Source: Trebonia sp. (GTDB lineage Bacteria; Actinomycetota; Actinomycetes; Streptosporangiales; Streptosporangiaceae). Taken from it: 17,847 nt of DNA. The stretch spans positions 1 to 17,847 of the forward strand of contig JASHPP010000227.1 of the NCBI GenBank assembly GCA_030038035.1, in the 5' to 3' direction. Below are positions 1 to 8,876 of the stretch, piece after piece. The position numbers were made by a program, and so were the translations under genes. Every line of letters starts with the position of its first letter. Within the stretch, counting starts at the first letter, position 1. The notes under the pieces were generated by a model. The model did not search any database. It had not been told where the DNA came from and saw nothing but the letters and a program-made list of their open reading frames with translations.

Positions 1-1545
1 GCCGCGCTCGCCGGCCCGTCGCGGTATCCAGGCGAGCTTCGCCCCGGTGGCGTCGGAGAGCCTGACCGCGGCGGCGAGCGCACCGGGCACCTCGGCCAGC
101 CGCTCGCCCACGAGGATCACGGCGCCCGGAGCGGCCAGCAGCTCGGCGGCCCGCCTGATGGCGGGGTCGCTTGAGCCGCCCGCGGCCAGCGCGGTCAGCA
201 TGGCTGGCTCGGCGCCGGGCACCGTCGGCAGCAGGGTGCCGGACATCTTGGCCAGCCCGGGCGCGGCCAGGGCCGCGACCGAGTAGACCGCCGGCCTGCC
301 CTTGCGGGCCGCCTTGCGCAGCCGCAGGAACACGATCGGCGACTCGTCTTCCGGCTCGAACCCGGCCAGCAGCACCGCGGGCGCGGCCCCCAGGGTCGCG
401 TAGCTGACGTCGATGTCGCGTCCGGCCACGCGGGCGGCCAGGAACTGCTCCTCCTCCGCCGAGTGCGGCCGGGCGCGCATGTCGATGTCGTTGGTGTTGA
501 GGGCGAGCCGGGCGAACTTCGCGTAGGCGTAGGCGTCCTCAAGCGTCAGCCGGCCTCCGGTCAGCACCCCCGCGCCGCGCGGCCCAGCGACCGCGTCGCG
601 CGCCGCGGTGAGGCCGCGCGCGGCGGCCGTGAACGCGGCCGCCCAGGAGGCGGGACGGAGCACTCCGTCGGTGTCCCGGACCAGCGGCGTCGTCAGCCGG
701 TCAGACTGGGTGGCGTACGCGAAGGCCCAGCGGCCCTTGTCGCAGTTCCACTCGTCGTTGACCTGCGGCTCCTCGCCGGCCAGGCGGCGCAGCACCCGGC
801 CGCGCCTGTGGTCGGTGCGCTGCCGGCACCCGGCCGCGCAGTGCTCGCAGACGCTCGGCGTGGACACGAGGTCGAACGGGCGGGACTTGAAACGGTACGC
901 CGCCCCGGTGAGCGCGCCCACCGGGCAGACCTGCACCGTGTTGCCAGAGAAGTAGGAGTTGAACGGCTCTCCGGCCGCGGTGCCGATGTACTGGCCGGGG
1001 CCGCGCTCGATGAAGTCGATGAAGGCGTCGCCGGCGATCTCCTCCGACGTCCGGACGCACCGGGTGCACGAGATGCAGCGCTCCCGGTCGAGCAGCACCT
1101 CGGTGGAGATCGGCACCGGCTTGGCGAATTCGCGCTTGTCCTCAACGAACCGGGTCTCGCCCTGGCCGTTGGACATGGCCTGGTTCTGCAGCGGGCACTC
1201 GCCGCCCTTGTCGCACATCGGGCAGTCGAGCGGGTGGTTGATCAGCAGCAGCTCCATCACGCCGCGCTGCGCCTTCTCGGCGACGGCGGAGGTGAGCTGC
1301 GTCTTGACCACCATCCCGTCGGTGCACACGGTGGTGCACGAGGCCAGTGGCTTGCGCTGCCCCTCGATCTCCACCAGGCACTGCCGGCAGGCGCCGATCG
1401 GCTCGAGCAGCGGGTGATCGCAGAACCTCGGGATCTGGATGCCGAGGTTCTCGGCGGCCCGGATCACCAGGGTCCCCTTCGGCACGGCGATCTCGAACCC
1501 GTCGATCGTGACGGTCACGGTGTTCGTGGTCGTCTGCACAGTCAT
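1..1545 (-). CDS. nuoG: NADH-quinone oxidoreductase subunit G, N-terminal part (cut by the left edge)
   Basis: NuoG is the large iron-sulfur subunit of the peripheral arm of complex I and passes electrons from NuoF toward NuoB at the cytoplasmic face of the membrane. The frame is open from ATG 1545 to base 1, giving 515 codons, so the C-terminus is missing. Visible ligands are: a 2Fe-2S ferredoxin domain (C42, C53, C56, C70); a His/Cys 4Fe-4S site (H104, C108, C111, C117); a second 4Fe-4S site (C157, C160, C163, C207); and a molybdopterin-oxidoreductase-type 4Fe-4S site (C233, C236, C240, C268). The last corresponds to cluster N7, which only some bacterial NuoG proteins keep. The remaining visible part is the start of the degenerate molybdopterin-oxidoreductase domain. 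The start lies 4 nt after the nuoF stop, with AGGTGA just upstream inside nuoF. It is the last visible gene of the nuo operon. Confidence 0.97.
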   Translation of the reverse strand, partial: MTVQTTTNTVTVTIDGFEIAVPKGTLVIRAAENLGIQIPRFCDHPLLEPIGACRQCLVEIEGQRKPLASCTTVCTDGMVVKTQLTSAVAEKAQRGVMELLLINHPLDCPMCDKGGECPLQNQAMSNGQGETRFVEDKREFAKPVPISTEVLLDRERCISCTRCVRTSEEIAGDAFIDFIERGPGQYIGTAAGEPFNSYFSGNTVQVCPVGALTGAAYRFKSRPFDLVSTPSVCEHCAAGCRQRTDHRRGRVLRRLAGEEPQVNDEWNCDKGRWAFAYATQSDRLTTPLVRDTDGVLRPASWAAAFTAAARGLTAARDAVAGPRGAGVLTGGRLTLEDAYAYAKFARLALNTNDIDMRARPHSAEEEQFLAARVAGRDIDVSYATLGAAPAVLLAGFEPEDESPIVFLRLRKAARKGRPAVYSVAALAAPGLAKMSGTLLPTVPGAEPAMLTALAAGGSSDPAIRRAAELLAAPGAVILVGERLAEVPGALAAAVRLSDATGAKLAWIPRRAGERG

Positions 1546-1549
1546 GAGG

Positions 1550-2848
1550 TCACCTGTCCGCCCACAGTGTCGAGGCGGCCGGGTCGAACGGGCAGCCGCC
1601 CTCCTTCTGGTGCTGCACGATCTCGTCCCTGAAGTACTTGATGGCGGAGCTAATCGGCACGGGCACGGCGTCACCGAGCGCGCAGAACGCCCGGCCGATG
1701 ATGTTGTCGCCCACGTCGAGCACCGTTGCCAGGTCTTCCTCGGTGCCCTTGCCCTGCTCAATCCGCTCGATCGTCCGTACCAGCCAGTACGTCCCCTCCC
1801 GGCACGGGGTGCACTTGCCGCACGACTCGTGCTGGTAGAACTCGGTCCAGCGCAGGGCCGCGCGCACGACGCAGGTCGTCTCGTCGAAGATCTGCAGCGC
1901 CCGGGTGCCGAGCATCGACCCGGCAGCGCCGATCGACTCGAAGTCAAGCGGCACGTCCAGGTGCGCGTCGGTGAGGAGCGGGGTCGACGACCCGCCCGGT
2001 GTCCAGAACTTCAGGCGGCGCCCGCCGCGGATGCCGCCTGCTAGTTCCAGCAGCTCGCGCAGCGTGATGCCGAGCGGCGCCTCGTACTGCCCGGGCTTGG
2101 TGACGTGCCCGGACAGCGAGAAGATCCCGAAGCCCTTCGACTTCTCCGTGCCCATCCCGGCGAACCACTCCGCGCCGTTGGCCATGATCGACGGCACGCT
2201 GGAAATGGACTCGACGTTGTTGATGACCGTCGGGCAGGCGTAGAGCCCCTCGACGGCCGGGAACGGCGGCCGGTTCCTCGGCAGGCCACGGTACCCCTCG
2301 AGCGAGGTGAGCAGCGCGCTCTCCTCCCCGCAGATGTAGGCACCCGCGCCGGCGTGCACCACGACGTCGAGATCGAAGCCCGAGCCGAGGATGTTCCTGC
2401 CGAGGTATCCGGCCTCGTACGCCTCGGCGACCGCGAACTGCAGCCGCCTGACCGCGTGCAGCACCTCGCCGCGCACGTAGATGAACGCGTGCCTGGCCCG
2501 GATCGCGTAGCAGGTGATGATGGCGCCCTCGATCAGCGTGTGCGGGGTGGCCATCATCAGCGGAACGTCCTTGCACGTCCCCGGCTCTGACTCGTCCGCG
2601 TTGACGGTGAGGTAGTGCGGCTTGCCGTCGCCTTGCGGGATGAAGGACCACTTCACCCCGGTGGGGAACCCGGCGCCGCCGCGGCCGCGGAGCACGGAGG
2701 CCTTGACCGTGGCGATCACGTCGTCAGGGCTCATCGCCAGCGCCCTGCGCAGCCCCTGGTAGCCGCCGGTCCGCTCGTAGCCGGCCAGCGTGAAGGAGTC
2801 GGGCTCGCCCCAGTGCGCGGTCAGCACCGGCGTAAGGATGGCGGTCAC
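1550..2848 (-). CDS. nuoF: NADH-quinone oxidoreductase subunit F (NADH/FMN-binding)
   Basis: NuoF oxidises NADH through FMN and hands electrons to its 4Fe-4S cluster N3. It forms the NADH-dehydrogenase tip of complex I with NuoE and NuoG. The 432-residue length is normal for the family. The Gly-rich NADH/FMN site [11 protein letters not shown] is at residues 55-64 and [14 protein letters not shown] at 167-180. The N3 ligands are C343, C346 and C349 (SCGKCTPC) plus C389. The start is GTG at 2848, which overlaps the nuoE TGA as GTGA (4 bp shared), implying translational coupling. All expected catalytic residues are present and there is no sign of damage. Confidence 0.98.
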   Translation of the reverse strand: MTAILTPVLTAHWGEPDSFTLAGYERTGGYQGLRRALAMSPDDVIATVKASVLRGRGGAGFPTGVKWSFIPQGDGKPHYLTVNADESEPGTCKDVPLMMATPHTLIEGAIITCYAIRARHAFIYVRGEVLHAVRRLQFAVAEAYEAGYLGRNILGSGFDLDVVVHAGAGAYICGEESALLTSLEGYRGLPRNRPPFPAVEGLYACPTVINNVESISSVPSIMANGAEWFAGMGTEKSKGFGIFSLSGHVTKPGQYEAPLGITLRELLELAGGIRGGRRLKFWTPGGSSTPLLTDAHLDVPLDFESIGAAGSMLGTRALQIFDETTCVVRAALRWTEFYQHESCGKCTPCREGTYWLVRTIERIEQGKGTEEDLATVLDVGDNIIGRAFCALGDAVPVPISSAIKYFRDEIVQHQKEGGCPFDPAASTLWADR

Positions 2849-3570
2849 GTGGTCCCTCCGTCAGGGCCAGCAGGTGCCGGCGCCGTCCAGCCGTTCGCCT
2901 TGGCGAGCTCCAGGCCGACCAGGCTGGCCGGGCCCGCCGACGGGCCGTCGGCGGCCTGCCCGTCGCCGAACCCCGCGAGGATGCGCGAGGCCTGCTTCCA
3001 TGTGCACAGCCGCGCGGGACCGCGAGTGGGCCTGACCTCCCGGCCGGCCCGCAGGTCATCGACGAGCTGCCTGGCGGACTCCGGCGTCATGTTGTCGAAG
3101 AACTCCCAGTTGACCATGACCACCGGGGCGTAGTCGCAGGCCGCGTTGCACTCGACGCGCTCGAGGCCGACCTTGCCGTCCGGCGTGACGAAAGCGTGGT
3201 GTTCGTCGCCATGGGGATCCACCCCGAGACGCGACGCGAGTTCGGCGTAGATCTGGTCGCCGCCCATGATCGCGCACAGCGTGTTCGTGCAGACACCGAC
3301 CTGGTACTCACCGGCCGGGCTGTCCTTGTACATCGTGTAGAAGCTGGCGACGCCGGCCACCTCGGTCTCCGTGCATCCGAGCGCCTCGGCGCAGAACTTG
3401 ATGCCGGCAGCGGAGACGTACCCCTCCTCGGACTGCACCAGGTGCAGCAGCGGCAGCAGCGCGGACCGTGCCCGCGGGTACCGCCCGATGATGTCGGCGG
3501 CGTCCGCCCGCAGCCGGGTCAGCGCCTCGCTTCCCTGTTGGCCCAGACCAGCCGGGTCACTGAACGGCAT
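2845..3570 (-). CDS. nuoE: NADH-quinone oxidoreductase subunit E (2Fe-2S)
   Basis: NuoE carries the 2Fe-2S cluster N1a next to the FMN of NuoF in complex I. The 241-residue protein has the thioredoxin-like ferredoxin fold with ligands C94, C99, C141 and C145 (VCTNTLC and ECNAAC). After about residue 180 it carries a roughly 60-residue tail with RGPARLCTWKQASRILAGF, an extension I associate with actinobacterial NuoE and absent from the shorter E. coli type. The frame stays open far upstream, but ATG 3570 is the right start: it begins the recognisable N-terminus and shares one base with the nuoD stop (TAATG). The 3' end overlaps the nuoF GTG start by 4 bp. Confidence 0.97.
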   Translation of the reverse strand: MPFSDPAGLGQQGSEALTRLRADAADIIGRYPRARSALLPLLHLVQSEEGYVSAAGIKFCAEALGCTETEVAGVASFYTMYKDSPAGEYQVGVCTNTLCAIMGGDQIYAELASRLGVDPHGDEHHAFVTPDGKVGLERVECNAACDYAPVVMVNWEFFDNMTPESARQLVDDLRAGREVRPTRGPARLCTWKQASRILAGFGDGQAADGPSAGPASLVGLELAKANGWTAPAPAGPDGGTT

Positions 3571-4928
3571 TACCTGTCCACGCCTCCAATCACCGGGTCG
3601 ATCGACGCGATCGCCGGGATCACGTCGGCGAGCAGCCCGCCCTCGCACATCATCGCGATGGACTGCATGTGGTGGAACGAGGGGTCGCGCAGGTGAGCCC
3701 GGTACGGCCGCGTGCCGCCGTCGCTGACCACGTGGCAGCCGAGCTCGCCCTTGGCCGACTCGATCGGCACGTACGCCTGCCCGGCCGGTACCCGGAAGCC
3801 CTCCGTCACCAGCTTGAAGTGGTGGATCAGCGCCTCCATCGACTGCCCCATGATGTGCGCGATGTGCTCGGGCGAGGGGCCCATGCCGTCCGGGCCGAGC
3901 GACAGCCTGGCCGGCCAGCCGATCTTCGCGTCGGCGATCATCACGGGGTCGTTGGGCTGCTTGCGGTCGGCCAGCCGGTCCACGCACTGCGAGACGATCC
4001 GCAGCGACTGCTCGATCTCGGTCATCCGGACCTGGTACCGCCCGTAGGCGTCGCAGGTGTCCGCGGTAGGGACGTCGAACTCGTAGCTCTCGTAGCCCAG
4101 GTACGGCTGAGACTTGCGCAGGTCCCAGGGCAGCCCGGTAGCGCGCAGCATCGGGCCCGTCACGCCAAGCGCCATGCACGCTTCCAGGTCGAGATAGGCG
4201 ATTCCCCTGGTACGCGCGATGAACACCGGGTTCGCGTCGATCAGCCTGCGCAGGTCGTGCACCCACTTCGGCGCCTTGCGGAGGAAGTCGCGGATCGCCT
4301 CGAGACCGCCGGGCGGCATGTCCTGCGCGACGCCGCCGGGACGGATGAACGCGTGGTTCATCCGCAGCCCCGTGATCAGCTCGAACAGGTCGAGGACGTT
4401 CTCCCGCATCCGCACGCCCTGCAGGAAGATCGTGGTCGCCCCCAGCTCGAGGCCGAACGGCCCGATGCCGCCCAGGTGCGACGCGATCCGGTTGAGCTCG
4501 AGCATCAGCACGCGGATGATCCTGGCTCGCTCAGGGACCTTGTCCTCGATGCCGAGCAGACGTTCCACGGACAGGCAGTACGCCGTCTCGTTGAACAGCG
4601 GCATCAGGTAGTCCGCCCGGGTGATGAACGTGGTGCCCTGCGTCCAGGTGCGGTATTCCATGTTCTTTTCGATGCCGGTGTGCAGGTAGCCGATCGATGC
4701 CCTGGCCTCGGTGACGGTCTCGCCTTCCAGGGTCAGGATCAGCCGCAGCACCCCGTGCGTCGACGGGTGCTGCGGGCCCATGTTGATGACGATCTGCTCG
4801 TTTTCCGCGCGGTCGGTGTCGCCCGCGGCGAAAACCTGGTCCCAGTCCTGGCCGGCGACGTTGTAGATCCGGCCCTCGGCTGCTTCCTCATCGGCGTCGG
4901 TAGCACCAGGGGTCACGTGAGTGGTCAT
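3570..4928 (-). CDS. nuoD: NADH-quinone oxidoreductase subunit D (49 kDa type)
   Basis: NuoD forms the quinone-reaction cavity of complex I together with NuoB and descends from the large subunit of [NiFe] hydrogenases. The protein has 452 residues. The family signature [15 protein letters not shown] starts near residue 48 and holds the His pair (H54, H58) of the quinone pocket. [20 protein letters not shown] follows at about 78-97, and the C-terminus ends in DPVIGGVDR as expected. NuoC and NuoD are separate proteins here, not fused as in E. coli. ATG 4928 overlaps the nuoC stop as ATGA, and the stop overlaps the nuoE start as TAATG. Confidence 0.98.
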   Translation of the reverse strand: MTTHVTPGATDADEEAAEGRIYNVAGQDWDQVFAAGDTDRAENEQIVINMGPQHPSTHGVLRLILTLEGETVTEARASIGYLHTGIEKNMEYRTWTQGTTFITRADYLMPLFNETAYCLSVERLLGIEDKVPERARIIRVLMLELNRIASHLGGIGPFGLELGATTIFLQGVRMRENVLDLFELITGLRMNHAFIRPGGVAQDMPPGGLEAIRDFLRKAPKWVHDLRRLIDANPVFIARTRGIAYLDLEACMALGVTGPMLRATGLPWDLRKSQPYLGYESYEFDVPTADTCDAYGRYQVRMTEIEQSLRIVSQCVDRLADRKQPNDPVMIADAKIGWPARLSLGPDGMGPSPEHIAHIMGQSMEALIHHFKLVTEGFRVPAGQAYVPIESAKGELGCHVVSDGGTRPYRAHLRDPSFHHMQSIAMMCEGGLLADVIPAIASIDPVIGGVDR

Positions 4929-5668
4929 GCGTACGACCTCCTCTCGTCTGGTGGCGGCACCTTCGTGCCGCGGTATTCCACCGGGATCCCGCCGAGCGGG
5001 TAGTCCTTGCGCTGCGGGTGGCCCAGCCAGTCGTCGGGCATCTCGATCCTGGTCAGCGCGGGGTGCCCGTCGAAGATGATCCCGAAGAAGTCCCAGGTCT
5101 CCCGTTCGTGCCAGTTGTTCGCCGGGTACACGCCGGTCACCGAGGGGATGTGCGGGTCGGCGTCGGGCGCGCTCACCTCGAGCCGGATCCGGCGGTTGTG
5201 CGTGATCGAGAGCATGTGGTAGACCGCGTGCAGCTCGCGGCCCGCCTCATCCGGGTAGTGCACCCCGGACACCCCGGTGCAGATCTCGAACCGCAGCGCC
5301 GGGTCGTGCAGCAGCTTGTCCGCCACCTCGACGAGCCGCTCGCGGCGCACGTGGAAGGTGATCTCACCATGGGCCACCACGACCCGCTCGATCGCGTCGG
5401 AAAAGCCGATCCCGGCCCCCTGCAGCGCGCTGCCGAGGGCCTGCGCCACCGCGTCGAAGTAACCGCCGTAGGGCGGCTCGGACGACAGCGGCGGCTGCCT
5501 GCGGACCTGGAGCCGCCCGTAGCCGGAGGTGTCGCCAGAAGTCTGCGTGCCGAACATGCCGGTGCGCACCACCGGCTCGGCCAGCCGCTGCTCGCCGAGC
5601 CGTGCGGGCAGCCCGCCGTCCTCCTCGGCGGCAGGCTGGTTCGCGTCGCCGCCCGGGCTCTGTGTCAC
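4925..5668 (-). CDS. nuoC: NADH-quinone oxidoreductase subunit C (30 kDa type)
   Basis: NuoC is a structural subunit of the complex I connecting arm that packs against NuoD; it binds no cofactor. The 247-residue protein has an approximately 65-residue Gly/Pro/Glu-rich, probably disordered N-terminal extension before the folded domain. The 30-kDa subunit signature [16 protein letters not shown] is at 188-203, followed by RIEMPDDW and RKDYPLGG. The start is GTG 5668, whose first base is the last base of the nuoB TAG (TAGTG). The stop overlaps the nuoD start as ATGA. Both junctions indicate coupled translation. Confidence 0.96.
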   Translation of the reverse strand: MTQSPGGDANQPAAEEDGGLPARLGEQRLAEPVVRTGMFGTQTSGDTSGYGRLQVRRQPPLSSEPPYGGYFDAVAQALGSALQGAGIGFSDAIERVVVAHGEITFHVRRERLVEVADKLLHDPALRFEICTGVSGVHYPDEAGRELHAVYHMLSITHNRRIRLEVSAPDADPHIPSVTGVYPANNWHERETWDFFGIIFDGHPALTRIEMPDDWLGHPQRKDYPLGGIPVEYRGTKVPPPDERRSYA

Positions 5669-6237
5669 TAGAGCTCACTCCCCACGTCGTTGACCCCGGC
5701 GGTGACATGCAACGGAAGCATGTCCAGCCGGGCCTGCTCGAGTTCGGTGATCTCCTCTTGGCGGTCAGGGCCGAGCTTCATGTTCATGATCTTGTCGTGC
5801 AGCTTGAGGATCGCGTCCATCAGCATTTCCGGGCGCGGCGGGCAGCCGGGCAGGTAGATGTCAACAGGGACAATGTGGTCGACGCCCTGCACGATCGCGT
5901 AGTTGTTGAACATGCCGCCGCTTGACGCGCAGACGCCCATCGAGATCACCCACTTGGGCTCGGGCATCTGGTCGTAGATCTGCCGCAGCACCGGTGCCAT
6001 CTTCTGGCTGACCCGGCCGGCGACGATCATCAGGTCGGCCTCGCGGGGGGTGGAGCCTGTCTTCTCCATGCCGAACCGGGCCAGGTCGTGGCGCGGACCG
6101 CCGGTCATCATCAGCTCGATCGCGCAGCACGCCAGGCCGAACGTCGCCGGCCACACCGACCGGGCACGCGCCCACCCCGCGACCTTCTCCACCGTGGTCA
6201 GCAGGACGCCGCTCGGCAGCTTTTCCTCGATGCCCAT
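5668..6237 (-). CDS. nuoB: NADH-quinone oxidoreductase subunit B (cluster N2)
   Basis: NuoB holds 4Fe-4S cluster N2, the last redox centre before menaquinone in complex I. Counted from ATG 6237 the protein has 189 residues, with ligands C37 and C38 (LACCAIE), C103 (GVCASSGG) and C132 (PGCPPRPE). I chose ATG 6237 because it gives [10 protein letters not shown], the standard actinobacterial NuoB N-terminus, and lies 4 nt after the nuoA stop. A GTG at 6261 would add eight residues and overlap nuoA; it is possible but less likely. The C-terminal ~40 residues after [10 protein letters not shown] are the variable tail usual in this family. Confidence 0.96.
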   Translation of the reverse strand: MGIEEKLPSGVLLTTVEKVAGWARARSVWPATFGLACCAIELMMTGGPRHDLARFGMEKTGSTPREADLMIVAGRVSQKMAPVLRQIYDQMPEPKWVISMGVCASSGGMFNNYAIVQGVDHIVPVDIYLPGCPPRPEMLMDAILKLHDKIMNMKLGPDRQEEITELEQARLDMLPLHVTAGVNDVGSEL

Positions 6238-6241
6238 CTCG

Positions 6242-6604
6242 CTAATCCCATTCCAGGCCACCGCGGCGCCAGACGTAGGCGTACGCGATGAGCACGGTGA
6301 CGACGAAGGTGACCATCTCGACGAGGCCGAAAGGTCCCAGCTTGCCGAACGTCACCGCCCAGGGGTAAAGGAAGACGATCTCGATGTCGAAGACGATGAA
6401 CAGCATCGCGGTCAGGTAGTACTTGACCGGGATCTTGACGCCGCCCAGCGGAAGGGGGGTCGGCTCGATCCCGCACTCGTAGTTCTCCAGCTTCGCCTTG
6501 TTCCAGCGCTTCGGTCCCACGAGGAAGGTTCCCATCGCGACCGAGAACACGGCGAAGCCGAAGGCGAGCACGGCGAGCACGAGGATGGGTATGTACAGCT
6601 TCAC
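6242..6604 (-). CDS. nuoA: NADH-quinone oxidoreductase subunit A (membrane)
   Basis: NuoA is a small membrane subunit of complex I at the junction of the membrane and peripheral arms. The 120-residue protein has three hydrophobic segments at about 4-27, 62-86 and 91-112. The conserved loop YECGIEPTP at 42-50 contains the redox-sensitive Cys of the family, and the protein ends in [13 protein letters not shown], as is typical of actinobacteria. The start is GTG 6604, with a purine-rich GAGAGGGGG run about 10 nt upstream. It follows the menJ-like gene after 45 nt, so it may be cotranscribed with it. Confidence 0.96.
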   Translation of the reverse strand: MKLYIPILVLAVLAFGFAVFSVAMGTFLVGPKRWNKAKLENYECGIEPTPLPLGGVKIPVKYYLTAMLFIVFDIEIVFLYPWAVTFGKLGPFGLVEMVTFVVTVLIAYAYVWRRGGLEWD

Positions 6605-6649
6605 CGTAATTCCGCCCCCTCTCTGTGGTCTCTCATCCTAGGCACCGGC
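6605..6649 (-). promoter_or_regulatory. menJ-nuoA intergenic leader with ribosome-binding site and weak -10 candidate
   Basis: These 45 bases separate the reductase stop from the nuoA GTG. On the minus strand they read a TAGGAT hexamer (6635-6640), which fits the actinobacterial TANNNT -10 pattern, then a GAGAGGGGG purine run serving as ribosome-binding site. I see no convincing -35 box at 16-19 bp. A secondary nuo promoter is possible, but read-through from the Rex-controlled region upstream of menJ is equally compatible. Confidence 0.25.
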
Positions 6650-8020
6650 TCACCTGGGGTTGGGTGCGAGTCGGGTCATGCCGTTGATCAGGCGGTCGGC
6701 GGCGTCGCCGCCGCGCGGATCGGTCAGGTTAGCCAGGAGCTTAAGGGCGAATCCCATCAGCGCGGGCCGCGACATGCCGTGCCTCGTCGCGAAGTGCATC
6801 AGCTGCGGACGCCCGATAAGCTGCACGAATAGGCGGCCGAGCGCGTAGTAGCCGCCGTAGGCGTCCGCCAGCGCCCGCGGGTACCCGCGCAGCACCCGGT
6901 CGGCCTGCTCGCGGGTCGGCCGGGCCAGCGCCTGGGCGATCGTGCGCGCCAGCATCTCCCCCGACTCCATCGCGTACGCGATGCCCTCGCCGTTGAACGG
7001 GTTCACCATGCCGGCAGCGTCTCCGGCGAGCAGCAGCCCCCGGTAGTAGTGCGGGGTCCTGTTGAAGCCCATCGGCAGCGCGGCACCGCGCACGGGCTCG
7101 GTGCGGTTCTCCTCGACCAGCCCCCACTCCGCCGGCATCGACGTCAGCCACCGCCGCAGCAGCGCGCGGTAGTCGGTGTTGCCGAACGCCGCGGACGTGT
7201 TCAGCAGGCCGAGCCCGACGTTCGAGGTGCCGTCGCCCATGCCGAAGATCCAGCCGTACCCGGGCAGCAGCCGGGGACCGTCCCACAGGTCCAGCCACGA
7301 CTCCAGGTAGTCGTCGTCGTGCCGCGGCGACTTGTAGTAGGTGCGGACCGCCACGCCGAGCGGGCGGTCGTCCCGCGTCCGCAGGCCCATCGCGACAGAA
7401 AGGCGCGAGGAATTGCCGTCGGCCGCCACGATCACACGGGAACGGAACGTGAGCCGAGAATCCACGGCCCGTTCCGTATCATGATCGGCGGAACCCGCGC
7501 GGGCGGTCACCCCGGTGATCCTGCCTTCGTCGTCGAGGACCGGGCCGGTCACCGTGACCCCCTCGACCAGCCTGGCGCCGGCGGCCTGCGCGCGGCGGGC
7601 GAGCGTCTCATCGAGCGCGGCGCGGGTGCGCACCAGGCCGTACCCGGGATAGCTGTCCAGGTCGGGCCACGGCATCTCAAGGCGCATCCGCGCGCCGATC
7701 ACCCGCAGCCCCTTGTTCCGCAGCCACCCGGAACCAGGGCCGACGTCCACCCCCATCGCGACCAGCGCCTTGACCGCGCGCGGCGTCAGCCCGTCGCCGC
7801 ACACCTTTTCCCTCGGGAACCGGGCCTTCTCGAGCAGCAGCACGTCAAGCCCGGCCTGCGCGAGATAGTAGGCGGTGGTCGCGCCCGACGGGCCGGCGCC
7901 CACGACGATGACGTCCGCGTCGTCATCCCGCGGGCCGGCCGGTCTTTCCCCGCGGGTGAGAGTTGCAACGCGGCCGCCCGGGTGTGCCGGGCCGGCCGCG
8001 ACGGAAACGCGCTCGGTCAC
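6650..8020 (-). CDS. Geranylgeranyl reductase family FAD oxidoreductase, probable menaquinone reductase (MenJ-like)
   Basis: A flavoprotein of the geranylgeranyl-reductase family. The mycobacterial member MenJ saturates one isoprene unit of the menaquinone side chain. The 456-residue protein has an approximately 35-residue N-terminal extension, then the Rossmann FAD site VVGAGPSG (39-46), the family signature KVCGDGLTP (72-80), and the second FAD motif GDAAGMVNPFNGEGIAYAMESG (333-354). It has no transmembrane helix, so it is probably a peripheral membrane enzyme. The start is GTG 8020 with AGGA 8 nt upstream. The setting supports a quinone role: menG lies upstream, nuoA 45 nt downstream, and a Rex-type operator lies just before its start. 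The substrate (menaquinone rather than chlorophyll or archaeal lipid precursors) is inferred from context. Confidence 0.88.
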   Translation of the reverse strand: MTERVSVAAGPAHPGGRVATLTRGERPAGPRDDDADVIVVGAGPSGATTAYYLAQAGLDVLLLEKARFPREKVCGDGLTPRAVKALVAMGVDVGPGSGWLRNKGLRVIGARMRLEMPWPDLDSYPGYGLVRTRAALDETLARRAQAAGARLVEGVTVTGPVLDDEGRITGVTARAGSADHDTERAVDSRLTFRSRVIVAADGNSSRLSVAMGLRTRDDRPLGVAVRTYYKSPRHDDDYLESWLDLWDGPRLLPGYGWIFGMGDGTSNVGLGLLNTSAAFGNTDYRALLRRWLTSMPAEWGLVEENRTEPVRGAALPMGFNRTPHYYRGLLLAGDAAGMVNPFNGEGIAYAMESGEMLARTIAQALARPTREQADRVLRGYPRALADAYGGYYALGRLFVQLIGRPQLMHFATRHGMSRPALMGFALKLLANLTDPRGGDAADRLINGMTRLAPNPR

Positions 8021-8133
8021 GTGTCAGATCCTGGGTTTCTTGTGAACTGCTTCACAAATTCTTTGCCGTTAGTTTAATCCCTGCCCTGTCTGGGTAATTG
8101 AGCGCCCCCGCCTAGCGGCAGGAAAGAGCCTTT
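8021..8133 (-). promoter_or_regulatory. Promoter region of the menJ-nuo operon
   Basis: This 113-bp gap after menG is clearly more A/T-rich than its surroundings. In transcription order it reads a short weak stem next to the menG stop (GAAAG-GCT-CTTTC), a TAAACT hexamer (8071-8076) that fits the TANNNT -10 pattern, then the Rex-type operator (8040-8057) and an AGGA ribosome-binding site before GTG 8020. I find no clear -35. With TAAACT as -10, transcription would begin about 8064 and the operator would cover the first transcribed bases, a suitable place for a repressor. Confidence 0.5.
8040..8057. promoter_or_regulatory. Rex (NADH/NAD+ sensor) operator, perfect inverted repeat
   Basis: TTGTGAACTGCTTCACAA is a perfect inverted repeat of TTGTGAA around CTGC. 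It matches the published Rex operator pattern TGTGAAC-N3-TTCACA of Streptomyces coelicolor, where Rex represses cydABCD, the nuo operon and its own operon until NADH rises. Here it sits 20 bp before the menJ-like GTG start, at the head of the menJ-nuo gene run. The rex gene is not in this window. Confidence 0.88.
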
Positions 8134-8859
8134 CTAGAGGTTCCTGGCGACGTGGATCGCCACCACGCCGAGTGTCAGGTCGCGCCACCGGACCGCCGAC
8201 CAGCCCGCGGCCCGGATCACGTCAGCAAGCTCCCGCTGCGCCGGCCAGTCGGTGATGGAGTCCGCCAGGTATACGTACGCCTCGGGGTTGTCCGCGGTGT
8301 GCCGGGCAATCGCCGGCAGGACGCCGGTCAGGTAACGCCGGTAAAGCATATCGAGGGGCGGGAGGGTAATCCGGCTGAACTCGCAGACCACCAGCCGCCC
8401 CGCTGGCCTCGTCACTCGCCGCATTTCGGCGAGCGCGTCCTGCGCGCCGTGCACGTTCCGCAGCCCGAAGGAGATCGTGACAGCGTCGAACGCCCCGTCG
8501 CGGAACGGCAGCCGCAGCGCGTCCCCGGCGGCGAAGCTCACCCTGCCCCGCGTCCTGGTCTGCCGCGGGTCCCGCGTCGCGAGCCTGGCGCGGCCCGCGC
8601 GCAGCATGCCGAGCGAGAAGTCACAGGCCACGCAGTCGGCGCCGGACGCCGCGAACGTCACCGACGAGGTCCCCGTGCCGGCCGCCAGGTCGAGCACCCG
8701 GTCACCGGGGCGCACTTGCAGGATGCGCTGCACGTGTTTGCGCCAGAGGCGTACCTGGCCCATGGACAGCACGTCGTTCATCAGGTCGTACCGGCCGGCC
8801 ACGGCGTCGAACATCGCCGCCACCTCGGCGGGCCGCTTGTCAAGACCAGCGCGCGTCAT
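8134..8859 (-). CDS. menG: Demethylmenaquinone methyltransferase (UbiE/MenG/COQ5 family)
   Basis: This enzyme transfers the C-methyl group from S-adenosylmethionine to demethylmenaquinone, the last step of menaquinone synthesis. The 241-residue protein has the family signature [13 protein letters not shown] (17-29), the SAM-binding motif [10 protein letters not shown] (55-64), ACDFS (78-82) as the acidic motif [10 protein letters not shown] (112-119) and the second family signature [15 protein letters not shown] (148-162). ATG 8859 begins the recognisable N-terminus; the frame is open further upstream, but that extension overlaps the peptidase gene and has no family similarity. It lies 17 nt after the peptidase stop and is the last gene of that operon. 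The Rex-controlled promoter follows. Confidence 0.95.
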   Translation of the reverse strand: MTRAGLDKRPAEVAAMFDAVAGRYDLMNDVLSMGQVRLWRKHVQRILQVRPGDRVLDLAAGTGTSSVTFAASGADCVACDFSLGMLRAGRARLATRDPRQTRTRGRVSFAAGDALRLPFRDGAFDAVTISFGLRNVHGAQDALAEMRRVTRPAGRLVVCEFSRITLPPLDMLYRRYLTGVLPAIARHTADNPEAYVYLADSITDWPAQRELADVIRAAGWSAVRWRDLTLGVVAIHVARNL

Positions 8860-8876
8860 GCCTGACAGCCTGCCAC

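Noticed and set aside
3571..4266. N-terminal extension of nuoE in its own frame
   Set aside because: The frame is open by chance over nuoD. The recognisable NuoE N-terminus and the TAATG coupling fix the start at 3570.
463..5003. Long plus-strand open frames opposite nuoG and nuoD (463-1632, 3669-5003)
   Set aside because: The minus-strand subunits are unambiguous and the plus-strand translations show no family features; they are codon-bias artefacts.
8108..8134. Terminator after menG
   Set aside because: Only a 5-bp stem with a 3-nt loop and no T-run; too weak to call.
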